Assembly (NCBI RefSeq): GCF_001640805.2
Contig: NC_066852.1
Coordinates: 12,240,194 to 12,304,193 of the forward strand
Direction: 5' to 3'
Source: Lates calcarifer
Lineage: Eukaryota > Chordata > Actinopteri > Centropomidae
Length of the DNA stretch: 64,000 nt
Part shown: in pieces, positions 12,119 through 24,455 of the stretch
Numbering within the stretch: the stretch's first letter is position 1
Layout: each line of letters opens with the position of its first letter
Notes under the pieces: model-generated
The model's database searches: none
What the model was told of the DNA's origin: nothing
Seen by the model: only the letters and a program-made list of their open reading frames with translations
Translations under genes and position numbers: made by a program

Positions 12119-14370
12119 TATAGATATAGATAGATAGATAGATAGATATATACACAGGACATTTCTTTGAGTTACTTTGCAGTATTATCCATTTATATCA
12201 CTGTGTGTATGTGTGTGTGTTTGATTCTTATTATTATGTTTTTTAGGTGGAGACTATTGGAGATGCATACATGGTAGCCTCAGGAGTCCCAACCAGGAAC
12301 GGCAACCGTCATGCAGCTGAGATGGCTAACATGTCTCTTGACATCCTCCACTGCATTGGGACGTTCAAGATGAGGCACATGCCCGAGCTAAAAGTCAGGA
12401 TCCGTATTGGCCTGCACTCTGGTGAGCAATACATCCACCCATTTTCTATTGTGATTAAGTGTTGTCATCACCATGATATATAATAGCAATGCAGTTTTTT
12501 TTTTTTTTACTTTAAGTCACTATTTTAAGTCACTAGATGTATAATGAGTAATACAGTGTGAAGTAAAACTCCTAACTCCATTTCAGAGAGAGTTGAAGTA
12601 AATTTGTTGCAAAGGAGTAAGTATGCAGGAACCAAGCTGCTAAGGCAGGGAGGTATTTTTACCTCCTTTATCCTCGTCTGGAACTTATTCCTGGAACAGT
12701 GAAACACTATCCACTTAGAGTGCTGTCATCCAATTAACACACTGCATACTTTGGATTTGTAACTAAATTCTGTGAATTTATTTATGCAGACAGAAGTGGT
12801 GGTGCACAGCTTTGATGTCATCAGGAGACTTGTGTTCTTTTATTGAAATGCTGAAAGATGAGTTTACCAGAAAGTATAGGAACAAGAACCTCTTTTTAAA
12901 GCTGAGTCCTCGAAGTCACAGTCACATGTCACAATGCAAAAATCTGATATACAATATAAGATATTAGCTTGCTAAGGAGAGGCGTCCTATTCAAAGCCCC
13001 CTCCAACCTCTGTGCATGTGTTCTTGCGTGCTATGTTTGCAGGCCCAGTTGTAGCAGGAGTGGTGGGCCTTACAATGCCTCGGTACTGTCTGTTTGGAGA
13101 CACTGTCAACACAGCATCTCGAATGGAGTCCACAGGATTGCGTAAGTGTCTTGTATATTATTTATTGTATAGACCAGACAGACCTCCTCTGTCTTTTATC
13201 TTTTTTATTTTAATTGATATGGTGGTTGAGAGGTCAAGTGTATGACAGTTTGTGTGCATGCTGCTTGAGGCTAAACAGGGCTTTAAGTGAACAGTCCTTA
13301 CTAATCCTTTAAGACTATCAGCAGAATTAGAGGCCATTTGAAGTTTCAGTGTAACTGTCGTCAATGACAAAGTTTGCCTCAGTTACCCTCTGCATGCTGT
13401 ATAAATTAAGTATAAATGACTAAGTACACTTTACTTAGGCTATGTTTAAAAATAAAGCTCACATTTCATTGAGCTCCCAGGAAATCACAATTGATAAAAT
13501 TGGTGAGTGGCAGTTTCATTTTGATATACATGTATATCTAAAATAACAACATGCATTTATGCATAACTATAATGTATTTTTGTTATCAGGTGTGAAGTAA
13601 TGATGGGTTGTCTACTGCCACCATGTGGTTTAATTCAGAAACGACAGCCTGACTTTCTAAATTCCTCAGAGTACAGTTTTAAACCTTACAGAGAAAACGA
13701 TACAGATTTGACATGTGTACCTGATCTTAAACCAATTTGACTGGGCAAATGTTAAGAATATGTCTGTATTTGCTGTCATAGCTTACAGAATCCATGTCAA
13801 CCAAAGCACAGTTGATGTCCTGAACAGCTTGAAGCTGGGATACAAAATTCAAGTCAGAGGCCTGACAGAGTTAAAGGTAAATAAAACAAAAAATGAGAAA
13901 CACTTTCATAATATACACACAAGGATATGCAATGTACCCACTGTAGCACTGGCCTTGTAAAAGTATCACATGAATGCTAATGATTATTTATTTCTAGGGA
14001 AAAGGTATTGAGAACACGTATTGGTTGGTCGGGAGGGAAGACTTCAACAAGCCTCTACCTATTCCTCCTGACCTTCAAGGGTAAGAGAAAAAATTCTTTA
14101 CTCCTCTATATACACATACGTGTTATTTGCCTGATCTCATCTTTGCATTACATTAATACTGTGTGGTTTTAGATTATTGCAGCACAACTAAGTATAATCA
14201 AAAATTCTATTTGTATGGATGACCTGTGGTGTTCTGCTCTGTGTCCCAGCTGTGCAGAAATAAAAAGCTGTATTTCTCATTTCAGGGGAAGCAATCATGG
14301 TATTAGTTTAGAGGAGATACCTGTAGATAGAAGACAAAAATTCCTGGATCGACAGAAGAGGATGAACTAG
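6397..14370 (+). CDS. gucy2d: Retinal membrane guanylate cyclase (GUCY2D type)
   Basis: Makes cGMP in photoreceptor outer segments, normally under GCAP control. Coding exons: 6397-7261, 7375-7676, 7818-8190, 8314-8398, 8484-8595, 8717-8836, 8928-9008, 9221-9397, 9484-9640, 9743-9892, 10295-10443, 10560-10723, 11647-11839, 12247-12421, 13043-13141, 13782-13876, 13998-14080, 14286-14370. Frames join without breaks to 1154 aa (human GUCY2D about 1103). Start ATG 6397 has a strong Kozak context (aacATGG). Order: signal segment near residues 77-94, extracellular domain, one TM helix about 519-537, a kinase-homology domain with HGRLKSRN (717-724) and DYG instead of the active-kinase HRD and DFG, a dimerisation helix, then the cyclase domain: FSDIVGFT (Asp938), ETIGDAYM (Glu978, Asp982), [12 protein letters not shown], Cys1050, Asn1057 and Arg1061, all intact. 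The tail [10 protein letters not shown] resembles GUCY2D rather than GUCY2F as I remember them. Confidence 0.95.
12027..12151. repeat. Compound microsatellite (TA)n-(GA)n-(GATA)n
   Basis: An uninterrupted TA run to about 12092, a GA run to about 12118, then GATA units. It sits in the 407-bp gucy2d intron between the exons ending at 11839 and starting at 12247, about 95 bases before the acceptor. It generates a meaningless minus-strand open frame. Confidence 0.95.
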
Positions 14371-17300
14371 CCTGATGTTTTTCCACTGAAGCCCCAGAAT
14401 TGAGGAGTAATACTGTAACAACATTGTTTTTCAGTGAAAGAATACATGGTGAATGAAAAGTCATGAGTCTTAAAATGATGCACAACCTACTATAATTTGG
14501 GCTGCATAATAACATGGAAATTCATACTTTCTGGATTTGTCAAAATCATTTTTAGATCAAAACAATCATTCTCTTCACTCATAGTTTTGGTGCTATGATA
14601 AACCCTGGCTCCAAGATGCAAAAATGAGCCAACAACTGTCCATATTTGTTCAACAGTTGTTTTAAAACCAAAAACAGATACATACAGCATAATATGATCA
14701 TCATTGTTAATTTACAGATCCACAATGTGTTGGCTCAGAGGACACCAATCACCTAACACTTAGGAATTATGATGAATGTGTCTACAGAAAGGATCACAGT
14801 ATCACTTGTAATGCTGGTGTACTTCATGCACTGTATGTATTTGTACTGATCTTTGTGCTTTGTAGATATTGGAGGGATTTTATCATGAACACCCTGAGGG
14901 TGGAAGCTATTACTGCTGGGCTATTCATCTCAGGTATAACAGAGTCTATTCTTCACTCACTTTAGAAGCATTAGCCTTTTACAGCAACACAGAATTAATA
15001 CATTAAAACATTCTTACTGTAATTTAAACTGGGAAACGCTGGATAGGTTAGTCAGGCTTGAGAGCTCAGGTCAAGGATATAGCTGTGATTCTGTTTTTGT
15101 AATGTGTGAATGTGATTATTCACTCATTTTGAAAATGAAGCTGTATTATCCAAAACTGGTCCAAATATGTCAAACAAAGCATCTGGTTTCTTTGTTTAAT
15201 ATTAGATTTAATTATTAACATATATATATTTAAAAGTAACACATCTTTTGACTACATCTTTTAACGTTTGAATCCATCACATCTAACATATCAGTTCAGT
15301 TAGACAGACAAAAATGTGATCTAAAATTTTATTTCAATGTCTTTTTCTGATGGTAATTACAAAAATACAGATTGAAAAGTATCTTGGGGCCAAAACATCT
15401 GCAAACCTAGAAATAATGAATAAATTCTAACATTTTAATAACATATAATACTTACTACATGATATTGTCCTTTAAAAGATTGACTTCTTTTTTTGTATCC
15501 ACAGTATGTTTCTCTCCCTAATGATGTTATGATACTACATACAGTATGTATTGTTTTTTAATGATGTGTGTATTGCTTTTAACATTATGCTGACATATCC
15601 TTAAAAACAAACAATGGACGTATGCAACAGGCAAACAAGACTCAAACTACTGCACAATTAAATAATGCATTGTTATTATAGCCTCGCCCACAGTACATGC
15701 AGCCTATATAACATGTTGCATGCAGGGCTACATGTATCATACAGCATACTGCACATTCTTCATAGGACAGCAATAGGAAGACCTAATTTTTGGGACAAAC
15801 AGTGGGCTGCGTCTGCTCTGCACTGATATGCAGAATGACAACTGACTGAAGCGATCATCTCCAATAACATGCTTCACATGTAGCACCGTCTTTTAAAGGA
15901 AAATGTCTGGCTTTGTCTGATTTTTAAGCCATTAGCCTTTGCTGTGGCTGTATGTGAAGGCCCTCTGAGCCTGGGGATGTGTGCTGTATATACTGTAAAT
16001 TTGTACATAGTGTGTCTTTCAGCGTTAGAAGGATTGGCATTTTTTTCTGCTTGGGTTCCCTAAACCCTAAACACAAAAGGAGATATCAATGCACACATTC
16101 ACTCACTCTCTGTTGGCTTGCTATTTTGCCGCAGTTTCACTCTGCGGACATTTTCTCCTTGGGAGCTCAGTGCTGACCACTTCTAACAAACACTGACTTG
16201 TCACAGTAGCTCAGTGTACCAACAAAACAAATACAAAACTTTTTAAAGACACCTGATGACTTGATTATCAGTTTGCTTCTTTGTGGTGTAGTCTTTCACA
16301 CCATTAACTGTTTAGCACCAGCACTGGCTCTTCAAGCATGATTAAACAACTGAGGAAGAGGAAACACAGGATTCTGAATAACGATGGAGAAGATGGGGGA
16401 AGCTGTCTGATGGGTATCTAAAGAACAATAGCTAATCCCCCCTTTTTCTTTTTTTTTTTTTTTTTTTAGATTTTTAATACACTTGCCAAATAGATAAATA
16501 TCATCAAATTTGAGAGGACTGTATTGCTCATTTTGAAAGTGATTTCAATGTGTTTCTGTAAATAAATTATGGTTTTAGTGAAGAGTTGTCTCTTTCTCTT
16601 ACTGCTTACTCATGAGTCTATATGAAGTGAAGTTATTATCCCACACAAGTACACTGACAGTTCACTAAATTATGATTGAAATAAGTGGACCAATACATCA
16701 TAAGTCCAATAAAGGCCAATAAATCACACTGTAAAGGGCAGGTAAACAATTTATATAATAGCTAGTGGCATTTATATATCACATCTGGTTCACACTTTTC
16801 AAATATAAGAAGCTTTAAGTTTTAAAATAGCAGTGTTGTAAATGGGCAGGGCATAAAAAAAAGACTTGGCAACAAGGGGTGACAGCAACATTAAAAGTCC
16901 ACTCAATTATGAAGAGAGAATAACTCCCAAAGCAAGTTAAAGTAACACTAACAAGCTCTGGGCTGGTGTGACTGGTGTTTTATTCTTTATTTAACTTCTG
17001 TGCTACACGTTGAAAACAAACCCTCTAAACATTTATGTTAAGGTGTCGTCCTGAATAGTGTAAATAATGTTTTAATGGATTTCCTGCTAAAATTAAACCT
17101 CCATAGAGCTGAAGCTGCATTTAAGTTGCACTGACAGCAATGCCAACAACACATGTTTTCCTACAAGTTTAGAAATTAAAAAGTCCTGTGACATAATCAC
17201 AGTTTTCTGGCCGTGATAGAGTACATCATATTTTTAGAAGATAATGTTTTTAAGGGTAACTTTTCAAAATGATTAAAATGTTATTATCCAGACAGGAATA

Positions 17301-19080
17301 TGAATAGATCATGTCTACACTGCTAGCAGGAATATCTACAAGTGCAGTGCCCTGAGGACAATGTCAGCTCAAAAGCAATTCGTATTTCTGCCACTAACAG
17401 GGGTTGATATGAGGACAACTCGATCAGTTTGACAGGTTGCTATGCCAAACCTTTTTTGGCACTTTGATGATGCAGTCACACCCCTGGGATTTAACCACAG
17501 ACTGTATCATGCAAAGGATGAGAGACTTTCCTTCTAAACTCAAATGTTGGTTAGTGTGGTAATCAGTTTAGGCCATCAGTACTGTGTCACATGGCATTAT
17601 TCAGTGGATATTCCGCCTGTATGTAGGTGTCACAATATAAACAATCAGAAAATATATATATATACCTGCATTTAAAAAACTAATAACTACAATATCATGT
17701 GCTCTGGGTAATTCTGGTTTGGCCATCCTGGTCTCTTTAGCATCTTTAGTTCTCCAGACCATCTAGAGAAGCCCATGAAACGACAATAAGACAATCAACT
17801 CAGGATCTCATAGTCTACTGTTGTATATGTGTATATTTTAATTGTGTGTATGATCACAAATTTAATTGGATTAATGCTACACTGCATGTTATCATCAACA
17901 CAAGATGGAATATCTTGCAGCATGTGGTCACTGAAATATATTCATATTTAATCTACATTTAAATTAAATTGAGTTTGAACACAGCTATATAAAACGTGGT
18001 AACACAATTTTGTGTCACTATATTCCTAAATGTCTCTACAAGTGTCTCTATAGGGAGTTATTTAATGATCATATGCTCATTGTACCAACTGTATAGGCTA
18101 GGGGGCCGTACATATATGTCTGTAAAATATGCAAATTTGCATTTAATGGCTGCATGACATTCAGCAGTTCTACCTCAAAACTACAACAGGCCTACAGCTG
18201 CATAAACCCTGACCTCTCAAACAGCTTGTTCTGCAGTTGTTTTTCTCCTGTCTTTATACATTCAGTGGAGTGAAATCCGCTGAAAATGAAATGCTGAATT
18301 ACGCCACGTTCCCTGTTTGATCACAAACGAAGTCTTCCTCGCCCCGAACACCGTGTTCCTCTGCACTCCTCATCAGTCCTGAAGCCCCCGCTGGCATTTG
18401 ACTGGCACCGGCTTGGAGGTGCCAGTCCAGCAGAAGCGGCGTCAATTTACCCAGAGAAAACCACAGGGAGGCCGGAAACGTAGTAGATCGGCTTTCACAA
18501 TTAATGCATAATAGGTTGTTTACTCAAAACGGAAGCCATTCGAATACATATGACATACTGAATCATGATCTGATGAATGAAGTGATAACCAGACATTTTC
18601 AGATCTATTAGAACAGACTTTACTCTTGCGCTGCTCTTGCGGAAATATGCCAACAACGAGTTTACCAACTATACTGCAGTAATGCGTGTGAACTGCATCA
18701 GAGCATTGTTTTCTTTCTGAGGTCTAGTCGGTAGAAAAGTGACAAAAATGGCATTTCACTCTCTATGACAGGGGAAAAAAAACAACTCATTTTTTGAGGG
18801 ATGCTGAGTCAACCAGCTGCTCCTCCACAGTTGGAGGCGTTAAATGAGATCATTTTGATTCTCTCCATTCATGTCAAACTTTGGGAGACTGGGTAAACGC
18901 AGATGCTGAGGAAGAAAAATTATGCCTGTGCATGTATTACACGTGCCATTTCATCCCTTGGCCAGAATAAATGATGGAAAAAATGCAGGATTGTACAGCA
19001 GGTGGATGGCAGGCCTGATTCGAGTCAATAATTGTTTTATTTAGAAAATCATTACCGGAAGTGCTCTTTTCATTCCGCTA
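14371..19080. other. gucy2d 3' region and intergenic spacer
   Basis: No coding exon recognised. The first part should hold the gucy2d 3' UTR, but no single polyadenylation site is convincing; AATAAA at 16561-16566 is one far candidate. The spacer includes a T-run near 16450 and, at 18400-18427, a 10-bp perfect hairpin stem with an 8-base loop. GC rises toward 19100, where the IRS 5' UTR begins. Confidence 0.45.
18400..18427. repeat. Perfect 10-bp inverted repeat with 8-base loop
   Basis: Left arm gactggcacc (18400-18409), loop ggcttgga, right arm ggtgccagtc (18418-18427). It lies about 1.04 kb before the IRS start codon in a locally GC-rich stretch. It could form a hairpin in RNA or DNA or act as a dyad protein site. 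No function is shown. Confidence 0.8.
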
Positions 19081-19089
19081 AACTTGACG

Positions 19090-19462
19090 GTGGTGGGTAA
19101 AGATTGACTGTGGCCAACCTCAGACAGGTGGAGGAGACGTCCTTAAGCAGCAGAACTGCACCGTGGTTGGACCTGATCGGGCAGGACTGGGCTGGGCTGC
19201 AGGACGAGCAGCGGTGGACGCTGTGCGCGCTCGGTGCGCGGATCCTCCTGCAGCTGCTGGATTCACAGTATGATACCAGATCCAAAACATGGTTTGGCCG
19301 ATTTTCCCATCCTGAGCTCTCGCACACATGCTGAACACTTTAATGTAGACACGGGGAGGACGAGGGATGTAGTTGCTGTGGATTAATGAGGAGCACACAT
19401 GGACTTCGATTTTTTCCCTGAGATCATTGGCTTATAATTTTTTTTATCACCCTGCCTTGGCC
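19090..19462 (+). other. Probable 5' UTR of the IRS gene
   Basis: GC-richer than its surroundings (for example gctgtgcgcgctcggtgcgcggatcc is split around 19219-19245), with several short upstream frames and no recognised protein. It directly precedes the IRS start codon. A TTG-started extension in frame from 19373 was not used because the ATG at 19463 has a good context and begins family-like sequence. Confidence 0.45.
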
Positions 19463-22400
19463 ATGGAGAATCAAGCAGCCGAGCCGCAGAACTATGAAGA
19501 TGTACAGAAAAGCGGTTATCTCCGCAAGCATAAATCAATGCACCGGCGATTCTTCGTGCTGAGGGCGGCCTCGGAGCATGGTCCTGCTCGACTTGAGTAT
19601 TACGAGAACGAGAAGAAATTCCGCAGTAAATCACCTGTGCCCAAAAAAGTCCTGAACCTGGAGACTTGCTTCAACATCAACAAGCGGGCAGATTCCAAGA
19701 ACAAGCACATGATAGTCCTTTATACCCGCAGCGAGAGCTTTGCCATCGCTGCAGACAGCGAGGAGGTCCAGAATGAGTGGTACCAAGCGATGCTGGATCT
19801 TCAGTGCAACTGTAAGACATGAAAAGTGTAATGTGATTTCTACTGTCTGTTTCTGCATCAGGCCTATCCTGCCGTAGGCTGTTTGTTCTCCATACACTAT
19901 TTGGCGCGGCCATTCCTGCTTGTTTATTGCATATGACTGGCTCGAACTGAGTGAATATTATTTTCAGTCAGTGTAGTTTGGCCGTTTATTGTGAATTAAT
20001 CAGTCTCAGCAATGCAATGTGAACGGTGTGTTTTTCACCAAGAGGCAGGTGGATCCAATGAACGGGGTAGACCAACACTATGGGCGGCATGTGCTGTGTT
20101 TGTGCAGCACAATCTCAATAAGAGCTGGTTTAATACAGTTATAACCTGCGGATCATTTTCTGTCTGCAAAATGCAATTTGATGCATTAAATAGTATCTAC
20201 GTGTAATTATGTTCAGACGATCGTCTTTTCTGACTGGAATGCAGCCTGTTTCATACGACGGTGTATTTTTGCATGGCGCAGTGGGCATATAGCAACCATC
20301 CAAGGGATGCATCATATAGTAGTAGCCTATCGCGGTGCACTCCGCTGGAGCCTGTGTTTTTGTTTTTCTGCACAGCTCTGACTGCCGTTCGCCTAACCTA
20401 CATTTCTATTACACGACGCTGCTGGTAGGGAGGAGATGGCATCGTCAGTGCGCTCTCACTGGAAAATGTGTTTCTGTTGGGTATCCTCGTGTTTACGTTG
20501 TTATCCTTATGCTGTAGCCGAACACCACCACCACCCACCCTCCCTGTTATGCTTTGCCTTTCAGTTAGTTGAGAGTGATGGGCTTGCCCAGCTCCAGTGT
20601 TGTCATGTTGTGGACCTCTAAATATATACACGTTAGAGTACAGACCCCCATTTTGTTGAGATAATGTCTCAGGGACAGCCACAGTAAAACACTGCTCTTA
20701 ATTTATCTTTATTTTTGTGTACACCTCTTCATAATGTGCATTTGCACATACAGATGGAGACTGAAACACATTATCATACAGTATATGTCATGGTGATTGC
20801 TGTGGAGATCATCTTTAATAGTAAATTAAATATTTTTCATGAGGATGGGAGCGAAGCACTACAGCTGTCAGTTGCTCAGTGAAGATAACAGTGACTGTGT
20901 AGCAAGAAAAATGATAATTCTGTAATTTGTCATGTGATTGGCACTGAACTGAAACACTGCATTGTTTCACAATCAGGCATTGTGCTTTTCAGTAGACATA
21001 TTCTATACCTCCTAAGACTTAATTAATTACAAAGCTGTAGCTTAAAAGTGATGGTGATGAATTAGCTGCAGCACAGCTGCTTGGCAGACACAGCAGACAT
21101 CACCGTATGTAGCAATTTAGTAATAATAGCGGAACAAAATACTACTTATTAGTGTCACCTACACTGGTTTGTCATTTTGACTTTGAACAATATTTCAACA
21201 GTTTATGTTTTTTTTTTGTAAATCCTGAGGTTTTATTTCCTGGTGTATGTATGATGTCATCCAGTGCCTTCATTGATTTTATTAATTTGTTCTTTATTGT
21301 TTCCTTAGGTAAAACTCCTGAAGACTATGGCAGTAGTGGAGAGTGTAGCTCTCCATCTCCCGTTCCAACCTTCAAGGAAGTGTGGCAGGTCAAGGTCTGG
21401 CCTAAAGGTCTTGGACATGCTAGGAACTTAGTGGGCATCTACCGGCTGTGCCTAACTGACAAAACAGTCAACTTTGTCAAACTCAACTCTGATGTGGCCG
21501 CTGTGGTGTTGCAGCTGATGAATGTTCGCAGGTGTGGCCATTCAGAGAATTTTTTCTTCATCGAGGTGGGTCGTTCAGCGATTACCGGTCCTGGGGAGTT
21601 CTGGATGCAGGTGGATGACTCCGTAGTGGCTCAGAATATGCATGAGACCCTGCTGGAGGCCATGAAGGCCCTGAGTGAGGAGTTCCGTCAGCGCAGTAAA
21701 TCTCAGTCTGTGGGAACGTCATGTGGAGGTGGGACCGCTTCGAACCCCATCAGTGTCCCGAGCCGTCGTCATCATCCAAATCTGCCACCAAGCCAGGTGG
21801 GCTTCTCCAGGCGAGCCCGCACGGAGACCCCAGGAGGCAGCAGCACGAGCACTTCACCCACATCACGTCACGGGTTTCCGAGGGCACGAACAGCCAGCAT
21901 TGGGGCCAGGTCGGAGGAGGGTGGAGCAAGTGCCAAAGGGACATGGGCCAGCTCCAGTCCAAGTCTTAATGGATCCTGCTCAACTACGCCAACACTGAGG
22001 CCTAAACCCACCAGGGCCCCAACCCCCGCTAAGATTACTCTTAGCCTTGCACGTTACACGCCTAACCCTGCTCCTTCTCCTGCACCGAGTCTATCCTCCA
22101 GCTCTGGTCACGGCTCAGAGTGTGGCTTGGTAGGGGCAGCGGTGGGAGGCATGACGGTCTGCTCCTACCCTCGTGTTTCTCAGAGAGTTTCTGTTTCAGG
22201 TTCACCAAGTGACTACGGCTCCTCAGACGAGTATGGTTCCAGTCCTGGGGAACACTCTTTGCTTGTACCCAGTCTGTCTGGACATCATGTACATGGAGAA
22301 GGCTCCTCCAGCTATATAGTCATGGGACAGCGGGAGGGACTCCTTGGTTCCCATCATCGCTCCAAGGGCCGACGGATTCTGCGGCGCTCATCCAGTCGGG

Positions 22401-24455
22401 AATCTGAGGCAGAACAAAGACTGCTAAGTAAGAGGGCTTCCCTGCCTTTGGCAGCCCATGAACGACTTACCCCCCATAGAAAGGATGAAGATGATGAAGA
22501 TGATGAAGAATATGCCATCATGTCACAGAGTGCTAACAGAGAGAGAGCTGATTTGCACCATGCTTCAGGGGGTCTGGCAGTTGGGGGTGGGCAGCTTGAT
22601 GTAGTAGGGGAGAATAGGAAGAGGGCTGACAAAAGCAGAGGAGAAGTGGATGCAGGAGCAGCTGTGGATAGTGGCTACATGTCAATGCTGCCTGGAGTGA
22701 CGTCTCCTCCTGTTTCACTTTCTCTTTCAATAGGTATGTCTGACGCCAGTGCTAAACCTGGGGCAGATGATGAGTATATGGCCATGACTCCCAACAACAG
22801 TGTGTCCCCTCCTCAGCACATCCGCCAGCCCAGCTCAGAGGGCTACATGGTCATGTCTCCCAATAGCAGCAGCTCCACAGACCTGCATGGACTGGGCATG
22901 TGGGATAGCAGGGCCAGCATGGAGAGCAGGGCTGCCAGCGACTACATGAACATCTCACCTGTCAGCAGCCGCTCTGCCTGCAGTACGCCACCCTCCCACC
23001 CAGAGCAGCACCAGCTGCAACCAAAAATGTTCAACTCTTACTTCTCCCTGCCACGAGCTTATCAACATACTCTGTATACTCGCTTTGAGGAGGACTTAAA
23101 CAAAGGGGAAGGGAAAAAGGACAGCAGTGGGCATGACAGTGCTGGGAGGGGAGGGGGAGCAGGATACAGCAAGAGAAACAAAATTGCAGTGGGCTCTGCA
23201 GGAGGCTGCCAACTCTCCATGTCTTCCTCTTCTTTCTCCTCCAGCTCAGCCAGCAGTGAAAGCCTGGAAGACAAGTCCATATCAGCAGGGAGAGGGTTAA
23301 GTTTATTAAGAACTGGAGCAGAGTACAAGAGTGCAGGAACATGTACAAAGGATGGGCGCCATCATCAAAAACGCGGATCAAGTAGTAAGAGCCCGAAACA
23401 ACAAAGGAGGGGTCGTCCCCTCAGTGTGTCCTCAGACATTACTAAAGCAAACACCCTGCCCAGGGTGAAGGAGAATCTGCCACCATCTGCATCTCAGAAC
23501 GTCGGTGAGTATGTTAGCATTGTGTTCAAGGAAGACAATAAGTATGACGGAGGACGATGTGCAGGGTCTGAACATGGACAACCTGTGATCCACGGAACCC
23601 TCAGGCCCTTGAATCAGCCACTCCTCTGCCACGATAATCCTGCTAACCTTCCCCGCAGCTTCTCTGCACCGTTGTCCACCTCTGCCGAGTACGTTAGCAT
23701 GGACTTAGGGAAGTCATCAACGCCCCTGACTCCCGTTAGGTCAAACTTCAGCACCCCACAGGGCCCACCAGCTGTTGCCCCCAAGGCTCGACATGAACGT
23801 GGCACCTCCTCCCCTTTGGCAGCAGAGGGCAACGCCGGGTACAGAACAAAAGTAAAGATGGCAGCAATTCCAACAGATGCCCCTGCCCCGTATACGGACA
23901 ACAAAGGTTCAGATCCCAGCATTTCAGCAAGATCTGCCATCCACTCTGGTCAACCCTCATCTATGGAGCAGGAGACAGGTTTGGGTTTTTCCCCAGTCAA
24001 GTCCTTCCAGTCTCCAGAGCGGAGCAGCAGACTGGTCCGAGGTGACCCACAGGGGCGGAGGAGCCACCGCTCAGAGACATTTAACTCACCTCCCTCTCTA
24101 CCACGCCACCCACCCTCTTCTACCTCCCTCTTCCCAGAGGGCAGCCAGGCAGCAAGCCATCGGCATGGTTTGGACTGCTCACTGTGGGAGAACGGGCAGG
24201 CAGCTAGTTTGTCTGCCACACCTCCACCACAAGCCTCCACCTCATCCACTGAACAAGGCCTTAACTACATTGACCTTGACTTGGCCATTAAGGAGAGCCC
24301 TCAAGCTGGAGTGGAGCGTACCTCTGCCGCCTACAACATCGGAGGAAGCGCTATGAGTAGCAGTGCTGGCTCCAGCCTGAACACATATGCCAGTATTGAT
24401 TTCTATAAGTCAGAGGAACTGAGAGCACACCAGAACAGTAGAAAGGATGGTCAAG
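19463..24455 (+). CDS. Insulin receptor substrate family adaptor (IRS1/2/4-like)
   Basis: Cytoplasmic docking protein for insulin and IGF receptors that recruits PI3-kinase and SHP2 when phosphorylated. Exon 1 is 19463-19811 (ATG in ggccATGG) and encodes the PH domain (residues about 16-115, SGYLRKHKSMHRRFFVLR). Exon 2 is 21309-24455 and encodes the PTB domain (about 129-235, with CGHSENFFFIEVGRS and FWMQVDDSVVAQNMHE) and the long Ser-rich tail. YxxM PI3-kinase sites are at Tyr452, 518, 573, 606, 629 and 911; Tyr662 is YMNI. SHP2-type sites are NYIDLDL (1103) and TYASIDF (1143). Exon 2 ends in a strong donor (caag|gtaagc), so a short last coding exon is expected downstream; read-through would instead stop at 24493. 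The first 1165 residues are secure. Which paralogue it is remains open: the tail resembles IRS1 and IRS2, while linkage to a GUCY2 gene recalls IRS4. Confidence 0.93.
19812..21308 (+). other. IRS intron between PH and PTB exons
   Basis: Phase-1 intron of about 1.5 kb, donor ct|gtaaga and acceptor ccttag|gt. I see no further exon in it. The open frame extending left of 21309 is intronic. Confidence 0.85.

Noticed and set aside
11980..12162. Tyr-Ile repeat open frame on the minus strand
   Set aside because: Translation of the TA/GA microsatellite.
19373..19462. N-terminal extension of the IRS protein from 19373
   Set aside because: It begins with TTG and the added residues do not look like IRS; the ATG at 19463 is better placed.
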